Positions 14,753 through 30,400 are shown, counted from the first letter of the stretch. The stretch is DNA of 64,000 nt from Hirudinaria manillensis (GCA_034509925.1 CM067527.1:3110001-3174000); one strand, 5' to 3'. Notes: generated from the letters alone by a model not told the origin. Numbers and translations: made by a program.

Positions 14753-16209
14753 AGGCCAAGCGACTAACCATTTTCAGCTGTAGTCAGGAAATAATGAAGA
14801 GCTGACAAAAGAAAGTCTTCCGAATTCTTTTAATTCGAAACGAAGCCAACAGGAGAGAATTTCAACTTCGCCGAAGGCAACTGAATGCAGCTGGAGGAGC
14901 TGGAAGTGAAGTCCGGATCTGCATCTCCGGTGGAGCTTTAAGTATATTCTCGTGGTCGCTTCCATCGGCGAGATCGGAGGATCCATCCAGCGGCGACGAC
15001 GATGATGATGATGACGACGACGACGATGATGATCGTTTTGGAGGTGGTGATGACGACTATGATGATTGACAATCATGACGATGATTAGAATGACGATGAC
15101 TTCGACAACGAAGACGGTGTTGTTAATGCTGGAAAAAGATCAGATGTGGTTATGGAGGTGGTGCAATGTAAAGCATTTGATTCTGCTAGCTTGTAAGATG
15201 TGATCGAATGAATGAGTGAGTGAGTGAGGGAGTGTTTGAGTGGGCAGGTGAGTGAGCGGACGGATGAGATATTGCTTTTACCCAAGTACACACCTGAATT
15301 GCGTACTAAAATCCAAACATTGTTATGTTATTTATTTTACTAATCTTTTGTTGAACGTCTGGGCATGTCCATTTGTATGGACATACGGATGGATGGATGG
15401 ATAGATGGATGGCTTGACGGATGGACAGATGGATGCCTGGATGGATGCTTGATGATGATGATGATGGATGGTACAAGTAATAATAAGGTTGAATTTGAGA
15501 AGGCAGAACGAGAGATAGATAAGAGAGAAATTCTAGTGCCGAAGTCATAATAATAATAAATTTATTGGGAATTATATTTTTCAACATTTCAAAGATAACG
15601 GTACGCGTATCTCGAGAAAAGATCTAATTTACTGTACGCACGCTCATCGAATCAAGATCAGAAGTTAAGAATAATTATCATTTTTTATCTGCTCTGCCTC
15701 TATGATTTGAATTCAGACTCTTCGACGTCGTCGTCATCGTCATCACCGTAATATCAAATCATTGTCATTATCATTAAATGTCGTCGTCATCTCCATCTTC
15801 TCTTAAGGAGAGGAATAGCGAATGAATGAATTCTAAAGTAATTCTTGCAGTGACGGGTGTCATGACGTCGGCACAGTCTTTATAATTAATAAATGTACTT
15901 TTAACATTAAACGTAATTAACAAGGGAATTGATATATTCCTAACTATGATGACGACGACGACAACGATGAGGTTATTAAATGTGAGAAGGTGCCTAGGTA
16001 CTCGATAAATAATAGAATGGAATAATATTCTATTAACATCAAGCAAATGATACTTCCCTTAGAAATAAAGTCTTTAACAATTATTTTCAACTTATATTCC
16101 ATTATGTTAAATATCTGAAGCTATGACAGAACCAAAAGCATAAATTTTCCAATATTTTATTAGTAATTCGTTATTAATTGTAATATTGTAGTTCGATCTG
16201 CAATTAACA

Positions 16210-16689
16210 GATCATTAAGGTGACTTTTATGGCACGCCATCTTTACTACATCAGCGGCTGTCAGGGGTTGTTTTTCAAACGTATTTCAAGATTTAAAGCC
16301 GAAAGTAACAGCTGCTTGGCTCTGCAAGCAGTGCCTTTAAGTCCATAAATAAGGTAAGGATTTGCAACGAGCTCAATCAACTGGTCTCAGAAGTTCTTAT
16401 AGAAGCATTTGTAGTCGTACAAAGTGATGCTGGTTGCATGTTAACCAACCAGCAGTTGGGAACGAGATATGTTGTAATTTTGATGCCAACTTTTGATAAC
16501 TTTGTGAGCAATTTTGGAAAAGTTTGAGGCTGCAGAGCTTGCTGCATTCTGAAGAATAACATGGACTGGCTCTGGCAGATGCCATTGTTGTTTGCTCTGA
16601 AATTCACTTTGATCATTGCATGAAAGATTATATTTATTGAAGATTACTGCGAATGCAGATAAAAATAAAATTTTCCAAATCTCTGACAT
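16210..16689 (-). pseudogene. Decayed coding-like segment, origin unknown
   Basis: On the minus strand an 82-codon frame starts at 16689 with a hydrophobic N-terminus (ILFLSAFAVIF) and continues with non-repetitive sequence (KQQWHLPEPVHVILQNAA). After its stop near 16441, a second coding-like stretch in another frame (ELVANPYLIYGLKG) continues to about 16260. Composition is unlike the AT-rich surroundings. I recognise no family. It may be an old gene or a transposon fragment; splice sites that would join the parts are not evident. Confidence 0.3.
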
Positions 16690-17035
16690 ATTTTGAGCAT
16701 ATGCTATTCGTCAAAAATCAAATTCATAACATTAATCCGTCAGTGATAAAAATATTTTTTTTTGGTTTGCACCCAAATGAAAAATTGAGTGCAGTCTTAA
16801 AAATATTATACAATAATAAATAACATAATACAATTTTTGACATTCTCCGTTACAATGTTTTTATTTCTTGGGGGCGTCGAGATCAGACGATTGCGTTCCT
16901 AATTCGAATGTAAAGTAGGTCTATTGAAGCGAGGCCTATTTTGCTATTATTTCTGTAAAAAAAAATTGAGTTTGTAGATTCGTAGAAGCATCAAGTTATT
17001 GCAATTCCACTGAAAAGCTAGTTTCCGCAAAAAAA

Positions 17036-18033
17036 ATGGCCAACGTCTACACCAGGCAATGCAAACTGGGAAGGACGATTTACCTAAACGAATTCATAGC
17101 TTACCACGATCCTTGTAAAAACCCCTTCAAGGAAATGCTCGTCAAACAAGAAATTGCAAAGGTTTCTGTTTGACATTTTTTTGATTGTGAAATTGAATCG
17201 CGACTAAAAATGTTTGGAAAGGGACCGTTTATATATGCCCGTTGAAACGTTATGATACATTAGGCACCAGAAGAGACTGAGATCTACGAAAGACCGTGGA
17301 GTCTCAAAAGGAAGGCAGAACTGAATTTGGATCACTTAAGCATTCTCATGTGCCATGGTATGCAGCTTGAAGGCTTAATGCAGATGCTTATGCCGATCTG
17401 TTTCACGTAGCACTTGAAAGATTATTGTTCTGTATTGTTTAATATATTTAATCTTCCTTTTTAACTTTAACAGTTGTTAAATTTGTTATTATAAGAATGG
17501 TATAAATGATTAGAAATTGTGAGTAAAATATATCTTTAATATAATCATGATTCAAAGCCTTGACCTCTCATTCTGTCAGAAATGCCTGAACCATGCTACT
17601 CATACGACAGTACGATGAGAAGATCTTATCAGAATCCCTTCCAGATGGATAGAATCATGACTCACATCAGGCAGAGAGAAGCAGCCGTTGGAATAAGTAT
17701 AAATATTTCTTATTGGCCATGATTCTACAAATCAAAGAAATAATATAGGCAGGCCATCCCCACTCGATTACATAAAATTCATTCAAACACTATTTCTGGA
17801 AATTGCAATAACAATCACCAATAACCCCAAACGCAGTACCCGGCGTAGCACCGGACGACTACCCCAAAGTAGAATTCATCGATCCACCACCCCTTCCGAC
17901 CAAACCGGAGGAAAAAGAAGACGATTGTAACTTTGACGAAGCGCCTCAATGTTTGGAGCCTTGCGATTGCTGCTATCCAAAAAGGCAAGATCCTTGTGGC
18001 TGCACAAAAACACAACAACCGTGCGTGCCCTAA
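17036..18033 (+). CDS. Unrecognised 177-residue protein
   Basis: Four exons join cleanly: 17036-17161, 17264-17357, 17580-17696, 17837-18033, ending in TAA. The start context is good (AAAAAAATGG). The protein begins MANVYTRQCKLGRTIYLNEF, has a middle part with aromatic residues and Arg/Lys (YERPWSLKRKAELNLDHL; SYDSTMRRSYQNPFQMDRI), then an acidic Pro-rich linker and a Cys-rich tail (PCDCCYPKRQDPCGCTKTQQPC). There is no signal peptide or membrane segment, so a cytosolic protein is likely. The size and the scattered Tyr/Pro/Arg motifs recall small axonemal or sperm-tail proteins, but that is only an impression. Codon use and splice sites support a real gene. It converges on the proteasome gene at 18549. 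Confidence 0.75.
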
Positions 18034-18117
18034 CGAGTCATGGATCTTTCCACGAAAAAGAAATTAACATGACCCAGCCATGTGAGAATTAGTTAAATTA
18101 TTTAGTAAAAGATTTTA

Positions 18118-18123
18118 AATAAA
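18118..18123 (+). promoter_or_regulatory. Polyadenylation signal of the 177-residue protein gene
   Basis: AATAAA about 85 bases after the TAA stop at 18033. The remaining 18124-18548 bases hold no gene I can support and form the gap between two convergent genes. Confidence 0.65.
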
Positions 18124-18548
18124 TAACTCCATCTCCCTGCTTTGAATAATTGCAAACTTCCCAAACTTGTCATAACTTTCTAATATGCATACACATAACT
18201 AATACATTCAGAAGCAGTCAGGGAAAGTGAAAATATTAGTTTAACTATAATCCCGACGGCAGGTCAATGCCCGAGGAAAAGCCAGGAACGTTTGAGTTTA
18301 GCAAAAAAGGTGGAGGAGCTACGTGAGTCGAGCCGGATGTTTATCTATTTTTTTACAACAAAATATCACTACGTCTGTCAACAATCTCTTTTAAATGCAA
18401 ACCCCAAATAAATTGTCCAATAAATTCAAATTATTTTTGAGAAATGTTCAGTCTCTGGCTCCTCATCGACATGCACGAGAATCATTCAAAATGGACAGGC
18501 ACACCCGATATAGGAATCTTAGGGTCTGCCAAAATTGCACCCTGAGTC

Positions 18549-20604
<2,056 letters not shown>

Positions 20605-21929
20605 CTTGAACGTATTTTCAACGAAACAAACCAAAGAGATGTTTTCGAACTACGTCATAAAATTTTATGGGTTTGTTTTTACAAATTTTAAAGTAATATA
20701 TTATTACAATAACAATTTGCGTTTATTAAATTAAATCGCAATAAATGCAGAGTCTCTGAAGCTTTTAAATAGACTTTTAAGTAGACTAGTTTAAACAAAC
20801 TTTTGAAGTAATTCATGAGCATTCAAATAGGGAATTTAACTTTGAAATAGATTATATTATTAAATTATAATATTTTCATTGTTCTTTATGACTTAATGGG
20901 TAATATTTGGATGGGGGGAGAGAAGACTGAATGAGGCCAACCGTCTAACGGTAATGCAAATTAATAATAATAAATCGTGTATACTGTTTAAATTAGATCA
21001 GTTACAATTATAGGTAGATATGGTGCGTTGATATTACGCAATGGATTTTAAGAAAAAAAGAAATAACTCTCACACTCTTCGAAATGTGATACAATCTTTA
21101 AAGTCTCATTAACATTGCATTGACGTTATTATATTTTAAATATTTTTGTTTCAATTTTGTGAATTTATAAATATTTTATAAAATAAGCAACTTTTATGAC
21201 TTCGGAATAAAAAATATCCATTTTCCAATTCCTCAGGAGCTTGGTATTATTAATTGATTTATTATTTGATCCGACGTTGAAATTGTACACAAAGCAATTT
21301 ATTAAGATTCTTTTAATGTTTTCAAATCATTTTTGTTTCTTTTACTGACCTCTTTTTCTCGTTAACATCTCTCAGAGATTGGTTCAAAACAAGAACGGAA
21401 GTGAAAGACTTAAGTTTATAAATAGTCCCCAGGACTTTCATTATAGAATATATTGCCACCTATATAAAACGAGATTTATATAAAATCCCTAGCCAGTTTT
21501 TTTGCACCCTAACAACTTCATTCGAAATAATGAAAGTAACAGTGCAATATTTCTGAAAAATCCAACATATACATTCTATATTAAAACATTCAAAGTAAAT
21601 TTTGGTTTGACTTTAGGATAGCTTCTTTAAAAATATTAGATTTCTTATATTAGAAAATATAAGATTTTCGTGTGCACGAGAACAATAATCTCTTGCTTCA
21701 AGTTTATAAGTTTTAGAATAGTTTCGCAAAAAGTAATCGTATCATTATATATATATATATATATATATATTTGATTAATAGTTTTTAAAAGTACCACTAA
21801 CAATCCTTTCTAAATTACATTGCACGCAAAATATATTAGCTTCCTGGAAGGCGTTTTAAATAAAGCGAGGTTTGCTGGTGTCCGCACATTTGAATGCCCA
21901 AAGCATATGAAAGGTTAATCAATAAGAAG
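20605..21929. other. Divergent intergenic region between the proteasome gene and the vWA gene
   Basis: About 1.3 kb of AT-rich DNA between two genes that start outward from it, so it should contain both promoters. A (TA)n run lies at 21749-21770. I see no convincing TATA box for the proteasome gene, which is normal for a housekeeping gene. No coding sequence is apparent. Confidence 0.6.
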
Positions 21930-24193
21930 ATGTCATCCACGACTTATTCACGAGGAAGAAAAACTCAGAAGTCATTGAGTTGGAAAATTATCAACTTATG
22001 GGTTTTCCTGTTTTCGGTTTCCATAGCCACAAGTGGATCAAATACTCCCGGTACGTTCCAAAATGATTTTTCATCGTTCTACGAATACTTCGCAACACTT
22101 ATCGCTGATCATCTCACATTTAACTGCCCCAGACAAATGCCAGCAAATCAAGACGGACGTGGTGTTCCTGGTCGACTCTCCTTCCAGAAAAAATGAGGAC
22201 AATTTGGAAAATTGGGCTCTCACGAAGAGCTTTATCAAGGAGGTTGTTTCGCTGCTGCCAACGAAGCCGAATCAGATCAGAGTGGCCGTAATACCACTTT
22301 CATCTGTCACAAATCAGACGTCAGAATTATCCGGTGACTTCGATGCAACCATTGCTTTCATTGAACGACTTCCTTACCACGGAGGTATTGATGAATTGTT
22401 GAAGGCGTCAACTATTGAATTATAATCAATTATCAACCAAATAAATACCCAAGTTTCTCTAGGAAGATGGACTTTTTTTGGACTTTAAGATAAAATTACA
22501 ATTTATAGCAACGTTATAACATTTGAACGCTACAACAAGTAATAATTTCATTCGACATGATTTCAATGTAACCATTTCTAGGAAATACGAACACATCTGG
22601 AGCTCTGAGATTGGCTCGTTATCTTTTCCTACTCTCTTCTCCAACAAATTACAAGGGCTCATACCAGAAAGTATCGGTTCTCATCACGGATGGATCTTCT
22701 AGCGTAAATTCCGCACCGTCACTTCACCAAGCTAGGATTAATAAACGGAACGGCATCGTTCATTACGGCATTGGAGTGACAAACAAAGCTAACGAGAACG
22801 AGCTACAAGATTTAATCAGCGATCCATCGTCCTATTACTATCTCAGTGCGTCTGACTTCACCCATCTCAGACCCCTTGCCAACGAGTTGCTCCAAAGATT
22901 GACGTGTCCACGCCCTCCTCAGTCGCAAGGTTAGTTTTGATTTTTCCTTTAGTATACCAATATGTGCATATAATAGTATATACTCAATGATATAATAGTA
23001 AGTAGTATGTACTACTATTATATATATTATCTTTATATATACTGTATATATAAGTATTTGTATAGTTAATACGTTACTAATACATGTAGGAGGGATAGTG
23101 ATTAGTCTTTGAATCTTTTTTGGACAGACTGTAGAAACGCAAGGGCGGATATAGTATTCATTTTGGATTCCTCTGCCAGCATTCTTTTCAAAATTGTTGG
23201 TCAAAAAACTAATAATTTTACCAACTGGATAACGATGAAAAGCTTCTTCATGAACGTTGTAAGCAAGTTGAACGTTAGTCTGCAAGAAACAAGGATCTCT
23301 TTGGTCCATTTTTCCGACAAGGCATTCGTTCTTTTCTATCTCGACACCTTCAACAAAGCATAAGACATTAGAAATGCCATCGAGAAACTCGACATAATAG
23401 GTCGGAACACAAACACTTCCGGTGCTTTGAAATTGATGAACGACGAAATTTTCACTCTGGCTCATGGAGACAGACCCGGTGTAGGCAACATAGCCATTCT
23501 CATGACGGACGGTGAGTCAAACGTGGACCGACTTAAGACGATACCAGAAGCCACGAGGGCCAAACAGTTGGGAGTAAGAATGTTTGTCATCGGTCTTACG
23601 GATAAAATCAACAGCAATGAACTAATTGCCATGAGCAGCGAGCCAGTGGAAGAACACTATTTCAACAAAGCAACGCATTCCTTGGTCAATACCATAGTCA
23701 GTAACTTAGTGTGGAATATTTGCCACAAAACTTGTGTCGATTCCGATACCGATTGCAGGGATAGGACTCCTACCAGTGAGTTGAAAAAAATCGTATCTTA
23801 AGTACCAATGACCTTCTAATTAATTGAGGACATTTGTTGACAGGATGTTTCCCGAATGAACAGTTGTCGTGGACGAAGTGTTCCGGGAAATTGATAATTG
23901 GGCACGATTGTGCTAGATTAAATTACATAAAAACCAGCGATGCATGCAAACACATCTGCCTGCAGGATTCTCAATGCCGTTCGGTAGAGTTTTTGCCAGC
24001 TTACCAAGAATGCAGCGTTTCTTATTATCGCAAGGCCGACGTACGTCAAAGTTTCAAGGAAGATCCAGAAGTTGATTATTACGAATGGATTTGTCCGTGT
24101 TGCGACTATCTACACTCCTCGATATCCATTGCCGTTCCGCCGATGTTTTGGGAGTTGATCGTACTCGAGCTATTCGTTCTCTCTTTTGCCTGA
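21930..24193 (+). CDS. Secreted or anchored protein with two vWA domains and a PAN/Apple-like domain; in-frame TAA in the second vWA
   Basis: Exons: 21930-22050, 22133-22384, 22582-22929, 23128-23775, 23844-24193. The ATG at 21930 has a better context than the in-frame ATG at 21894. A hydrophobic segment (LWVFLFSVSIATSG) is a signal peptide or anchor. vWA 1 (exons 2-3) runs from VVFLVDSPSR to VLITDGSS and has a degenerate MIDAS, since DxSxS is not kept. vWA 2 (exon 4) starts IVFILDSSAS, an intact MIDAS, and continues to ILMTDGESNV. The last exon encodes a Cys-rich PAN/Apple-like domain (ACKHICLQDSQCRSVEFL) and a hydrophobic tail (MFWELIVLELFVLSFA), possibly a GPI signal. vWA plus PAN suggests extracellular adhesion. 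A TAA at 23361-23363 interrupts exon 4, between FNKA and DIRNAIEKLD, while the frame continues intact on both sides. The allele may be null, or the base may be an error. Confidence 0.82.
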
Positions 24194-24205
24194 AGTTGTG
24201 TGCTT

Positions 24206-24225
24206 CTAACCCTAACCCTAACCCT
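24206..24225. repeat. Short interstitial telomere-like repeat
   Basis: CTAACCCTAACCCTAACCCT, just over three copies of the animal telomere unit, directly after the vWA gene's stop codon. It is far too short to be a telomere. Confidence 0.8.
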
Positions 24226-24856
24226 TTCATTCGATCAAGTTCGAATTAAGTTAATTAAGATACTGTTTTTCCGTTTATTTGCAGAAATATAAAAGTGACG
24301 CACTCAACATGATACACGTGATTTCGGTTTATTTGTTTTTAATGTAAATGTTTTTAATGCACATGGATGTCAAAAGATCTTCAGATCTTCAAAATAAATC
24401 AAGAAACGAAGCAAGAACAATGTCAACCACGTCGACAGCACAATCAACAGAAAACTGAAGCAATAAATAAATAAATTATTTAATAAATAAATAAATAAAT
24501 TAATTAAGAGACTATTTTTACGGGGGATTTTGTTAAATATTTTTTTTCTTTGGGTCAACCTATCAGAGGAGGATCGAGCATCCTTGATGCTGAATCATTT
24601 TTAATCTGCCTGTCATGGTTATAGTTTGTTTCCTTGTTCTGATTAATAAATCTACTCAAAAAATTTTAAAAAAAGTTACCAAGATGAATGCCAAAGCACT
24701 CCGACAATCAACAAATCTGCCATCAAATAATCGACCGAAATAAGAGGATCACAAGTCAGACAAAAAATGCAAGATAGTTGCACAAAATAGTTGCATAACT
24801 TATGAGTAGACAGCGGTTTAGAGAAATTTTTACAATAATAATAATAATAATATGTC

Positions 24857-24869
24857 ATTTGTATAGCGC
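24857..24869 (+). repeat. Dispersed short motif ATTTGTATAGCGC, copy 2
   Basis: Identical to 8187-8199 over 13 bases, here directly preceded by an AAT tract (about 24834-24851), as expected if the word belongs to an element associated with AAT repeats. Confidence 0.4.
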
Positions 24870-25651
24870 CGTGCGCGTGAGCAACAGGGGCTCTGTAAAC
24901 AAGTAATAATAACCACAGTAATTTACAGTAATAATAGCTATAGTAATTTATGCTAATAATAGCTAATGCGGAAGTTTAACTTTTAAATAGGTTACTTAAT
25001 CATTTTTTGTGGTTATGATGACGACGAGGACGACGACGACGAGAGTGATAAGCATTCTTTTTGTCTGGAGAAATTTCAGATAAAGATTAAAGGTGCACTT
25101 ATGGAGATAAAATAAATTTAAAAGAAAATAAAAACAATTAATTTGAAAAATAATATTAATTATTAACTAACCAATTATATAATAATAATAATAATATTTA
25201 ATAATATTTATACGTGACGTATTCTTTGCGACTTCATTGATAACCTTTGCTGTACGATGCCTAAGGGGAATACCTTTTTGGTTTTCTGTTATTTTTGCAA
25301 TTTGTTTTTTTTTTTCTAAAAATCGCTGACAAAAATGTGAAATTCTTTGTTCTGCTTTTGGAGCTCCAAAGATCATCACCTGCGAGTTATCTTTCTTTAC
25401 TGACTGAGTTAATTCTTCGAAATTATCACATAAATCATCCAGTGATAAGAAAGTTTTTGAGAACAGCACAACGTTTTGGGGGCCTGATAATGGGAAGGTC
25501 TAGGAGGGCCGGGCCACTGGAGGGGGAGGAGAGCCGAGACCAAACTTATTTGTAAATGATCTAATCCTTATTTATTTATTTATTTATTTCTATTTTCTTG
25601 ATCCAAGACCTTGAAAAAGATGTAAGTGATTATAGGATGACTTTCCTGCAG

Positions 25652-26458
<807 letters not shown>

Positions 26459-26949
26459 GTTCGTGAACTTCAGACGACTTTCCAGTAAATCCACGCGTCT
26501 CCAGTCCAGGTGTGTTTCATTCGATGCTCGAATCAATCATCCACCTCCAGATGTGGCATTCTTCTTGCATTAGTCAATTTTCCAGCAGACAGGAATGTGC
26601 CGAGGAGAAAAAGCGCGCCAACAAAGAATTCGAAGAGCATCGTTATCATCATCGTCTTCATTGTCATCGACAAACTATTTAAGTTATCAGTTCATTAACT
26701 TTTTGCAGAGCCAATCCCAGATCCAAGTCGACAACTTAGCAATGGAATTCAGAAGTCACAGAAAGATTTCAATTAGAGATGACAGAAAGAATGAAACAAA
26801 AAAGAAAAGAAAGCCAAAAAAAATTAAAGAAAAAAAATCCTAGTTTGTGGCAAGGATGCATAATTAATGAATCACCTTGAAACTCCGTTGCACTTAAAGA
26901 AAGGCATTCCTCGACGTACAACAGCATTCGACTTTTCCACTTTGCAGGA

Positions 26950-27072
26950 TCAGCGATCCGCTGCAGAAGCGCTGCTCTGCTCCCTACTGCTGCTAGAATC
27001 GAGGTAAAGTTGCCTGCAAGAATAGTTGGAAGTCCATGGAGTATTTTCGCTCATCTCGTCATCGTCGGCCAT
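26950..27072 (-). CDS. Candidate 40-residue small protein
   Basis: A short minus-strand frame starts in a good context (GCAAAAATGG) and reads MADDDEMSENTPWTSNYSC, ending in a Ser-rich tail and TGA. Its start lies about 400 bp from the oppositely oriented start of the 27480 gene, so a shared promoter is possible. Against it, the plus strand over 26949-27012 is also open and is flanked by an acceptor-like TTTGCAG and a donor-like GTAAAG, so it could instead be an exon of the plus-strand gene to the left. Low confidence. Confidence 0.25.
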   Translation of the reverse strand: MADDDEMSENTPWTSNYSCRQLYLDSSSSREQSSASAADR

Positions 27073-27479
27073 TTTTGCTTCTTCTGCCTGGAAAGTCTCG
27101 GGTCAGTTAGGGAGATTGTATTGGCGAGGTTAGAAGGTGTTTTTTAAGTCTAAAGCGATTTATGAGTTTGCATTTCGTTTGGTTAAAAGTTGATTTGAAT
27201 TTTGAAGTGAAATTAGACATTCGGAGGGTTTAAGGTAAAGCGATTAAAATTATTGATAAAGTTCGGTTTTTCTTTATTAAATTGAAAAAATATATTTTTT
27301 ATTATCTGACTCGATCTTGAATTGTAAACAGTTGCAATTTATTTTCAATTTATTTCTTATGGACGTAATTTTAAATGTCGTTTTAGGTTGGCACAACTGT
27401 TCGCGGACAAAGATCGATAAGCAAAAGCTTCCGCCTTGGAAATTAATTATTACTGAACAGTCTCTAAATTTGATCGGTC

Positions 27480-30400
27480 ATGACTTCGACAACCTTTGAC
27501 GATGACGTTGACTTCGAAACGGAAGAAGAGACCTCGGAATTCGAGGATGATGAGGAAGAAATTGTAAACACGGTGACGGTGAAATTGCCAGCATCCATCC
27601 CGAAACCTTCTGCTCCTAAGGTTGTCACTTCTCCAGAGATACAAGAAACGACCAACTTCTCTAAAACCGCGACACAAGAAGTCAAAACTTCCCTCGTGAG
27701 CGATGAATCTCCCTCGAAGAAGTCTTCGAAAAGCAAGACCATCAAGGAATTGAACGAAAAGATTTTGGAAAATGGCCACGACTCTAAGAATTCGAAGACG
27801 GAAATCCAGGTGGAAGATGAAAAGTCGGAAAGCCGGTTTGAGTCGAAAGACGCTCCATCGAAAGACAAATCCTCATCCAAGGTCAAGCAGTTGGACATAG
27901 AGGCGATCGATGACAGTGGCTCGTCCAAAAGGCACAAAGAGAAATCGGAGAAGAGAAAATCAAGGGAGGAGAGCAAGAAACTGCTGTCTGAGGTTGGAAC
28001 TGTCGAGGAAATCGACGGGAGCAGCAAAAAAAGTTCAAAGAGTTCGAAGAAAGAAAGAGCCACTGATCCGGATGAAACCAGTAGCGGCAGCAAGAAGAAA
28101 GACAAGCACAGCGAAGAGGACAGCGGAAGTGGTAAAAGCAAAAAGGACAAACAGGAAAAGACGTCCGCTGACGACGTCTCCTCCCTTCAGTTTGTCGGCG
28201 AATCGGGCGAAGTTAAGGAAAAGAGCAAATCGAAGAAGAAACGTTCGTCGCTGGAAGGTGAAAGCAAATACTTGGAGAAGCCTTCACCTTCACCTTCGTC
28301 TTCTTCGAGTGACCTTGAAAAGCTGAAAAGCGATAAAAGCTTCGAGTCGAAAACAGAGGATGGTAGAAGCGACGAGACAGAGGAACAGGTGAAAGTCATC
28401 AAGGTAAGCAAGAAAAAGTCAAAGAAATCCAGTGCCTTGCAGCTGGAGGCGAATGATCCTGTGGAGGTGAATCCTGTGGAAAGCCCCGTATTAGTTGATG
28501 AGACGATTTCTCAAGTCACGACGGAGATCTTGCCAGCAGACAAGGATGAAGCAGTGGATCCGGTCGAAACTAGCAAGTCTCAAAAGGAGGAAGTAAAGAT
28601 ACTAGAGAAAGAGGTATCCGAAAATGTCCTAGACACGTCCGAAGAAGTTGAGCCGACGAATACACTCTCCATTGATGTTCAGAACGACAGGGATCAAATT
28701 TCTCCGGACCACACCACGCTTGCCTCCTTCTCAGCAGGTAGGATAGAGCAGACCAGAAACTACCTCAAGGCGCTGACACCAGACGATGGCAGATCAATCA
28801 GCGATGACGAGAAACCAAGTGAGACGACATCAGCTGTGTTTGAAATCGCCAAGAACGACGAAGGAGACTCGGAGAACCATAGCTTGGACAAGGATGGCAA
28901 AGAACACGTCTGGGAGGCCAAGGTTGAGGCGCACTCGGCCAAAGGAAAGATCATCGAAAATGAAGATTCCGATTTCACCTATCGTCGGAAGTCCATGGAT
29001 GAATTCATTAAAAAGATTTTGGCTGAGGCCAGAGAGGAGAATCTCAAGTTCAAAGAAGACACTGAAAAGTCGAGAAAACCTCCAAAAGCCTCTTCTCCTA
29101 ATCCAAAGTCAAAAGATATTTTTGACGACGACGACCAAGAATTGATCGAGAAAAAGCCAAAATCCAGGAAGCTCAAACCTACCGATGTTTCTCCAGCTCC
29201 GGTCGAGGTGAATAAGGAAGTTGACGAGATTAATAAGTACTTTGCCAAGCAATATGACGATTTGGATATCGATTTAAACAGAGAAGGGCCAAACAAGTTG
29301 GCAAAAGAGCCTTTCGCCAGAGAGAACGGTTATTTGGGAACAGAGACTGCGAAGAATGAACTAGATGAAGATCTCAAACCAGGAGAATTTGCCTTGAAGA
29401 ATAAGCAAATCCATTTATCTAATTACGACGATTTGGGTGACGAGGACAGTTCAGCAAAAAATAAACCGAAGTACTATTCGTCCACTGCTGTTAACAAGCC
29501 AGTAAGAAATGCTTTGATAAATGGAGACGTCTCATTTGGAAAAGACGACGACGGAGAAGAAACTGCTGACATATCTGACTTCCTGGCAAAGTTCAAGCGC
29601 GAGAGACAGGCTTTGTTTGGTGGGCCAGGGTCGGCGAAGTACGAGCCCGAAATAAAACGCAGCGCCGAGACCGAAGAAGTAATCAAGGATAAAACGCGCA
29701 ACATGAAATCTGTCATCGACCAACAAATGGACATTTGCCACAACGTCAGAGCTGTTTCAAAGCAGCTGGACGACTTGGAGAAAGAACTGAGAGAGGTCAG
29801 ACAGATTTCTTTGGATCGCCGTGGTAGGATGGAGGCCATGGAAAACGCGGTCAACGCCGAATACAAGATGTACGAGATAGAACACCAGGCGGCCGTCGAC
29901 AGGGTGAAAGACAAGAAACCAATTCAGAAATTCACTCAGGAAATCAAAGACCAAATGATCGCCAACATTCAGCAACAGCAGGCACTGAGAACCAAAAAGA
30001 ACGATCGTTATTTGACACCCGACGACGTGTCATCAAGTCTGAGACGAAGGGTTGGAAGTGTTTCCAGTCAAGCGGCCTTACTGGACGAACAGGATAACTT
30101 CTTCATGTCATCTTCCCCGGCCTCCAGCTCGCCTTACCACTCTTATGCACCTCTCAGGGGCAGAGGACCAAGCAGCGACAGGGATCCTTACCTCTCTTCT
30201 TTCCTGACGATCGATAGAAGAAGGGATAGTTCAGGTGGTGGCTCCAGGAGCCGTCTGAGTTTCATCGACAATGGCAACGATTTCGGTAAGATTTATATAA
30301 ACATAAAACAATGATTTTCATAAAAAAAAATCAAAATCTTTGCAATTGATCCTTTAACAGACGATTTAGCAGCGCCATCGGCAGCTCACTCAAGTCTCTT

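Larger units (their letters stand above)
24194..25651. other. Intergenic region with an unassigned minus-strand open frame
   Basis: Mostly AT-rich. On the minus strand at 25215-25469 there is a non-repetitive open frame (KKDNSQVMIFGAPKAEQRI, then HFCQRFLEKKKQIAKITE) that ends in an ATT run at about 25180-25200. It looks like coding sequence rather than chance, but I recognise no family. It could be an exon, a decayed gene or a transposon piece. GAC/GAG triplets lie near 25015-25045. Confidence 0.4.

Noticed and set aside
23109-23363. A complete short protein ending at the TAA in the vWA gene
   Set aside because: The vWA fold continues in the same frame right after the stop, so this is an interrupted domain and not a natural end.
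24206-24225. Telomere or chromosome end
   Set aside because: Only about three units of the telomere repeat, with ordinary gene-bearing DNA on both sides.
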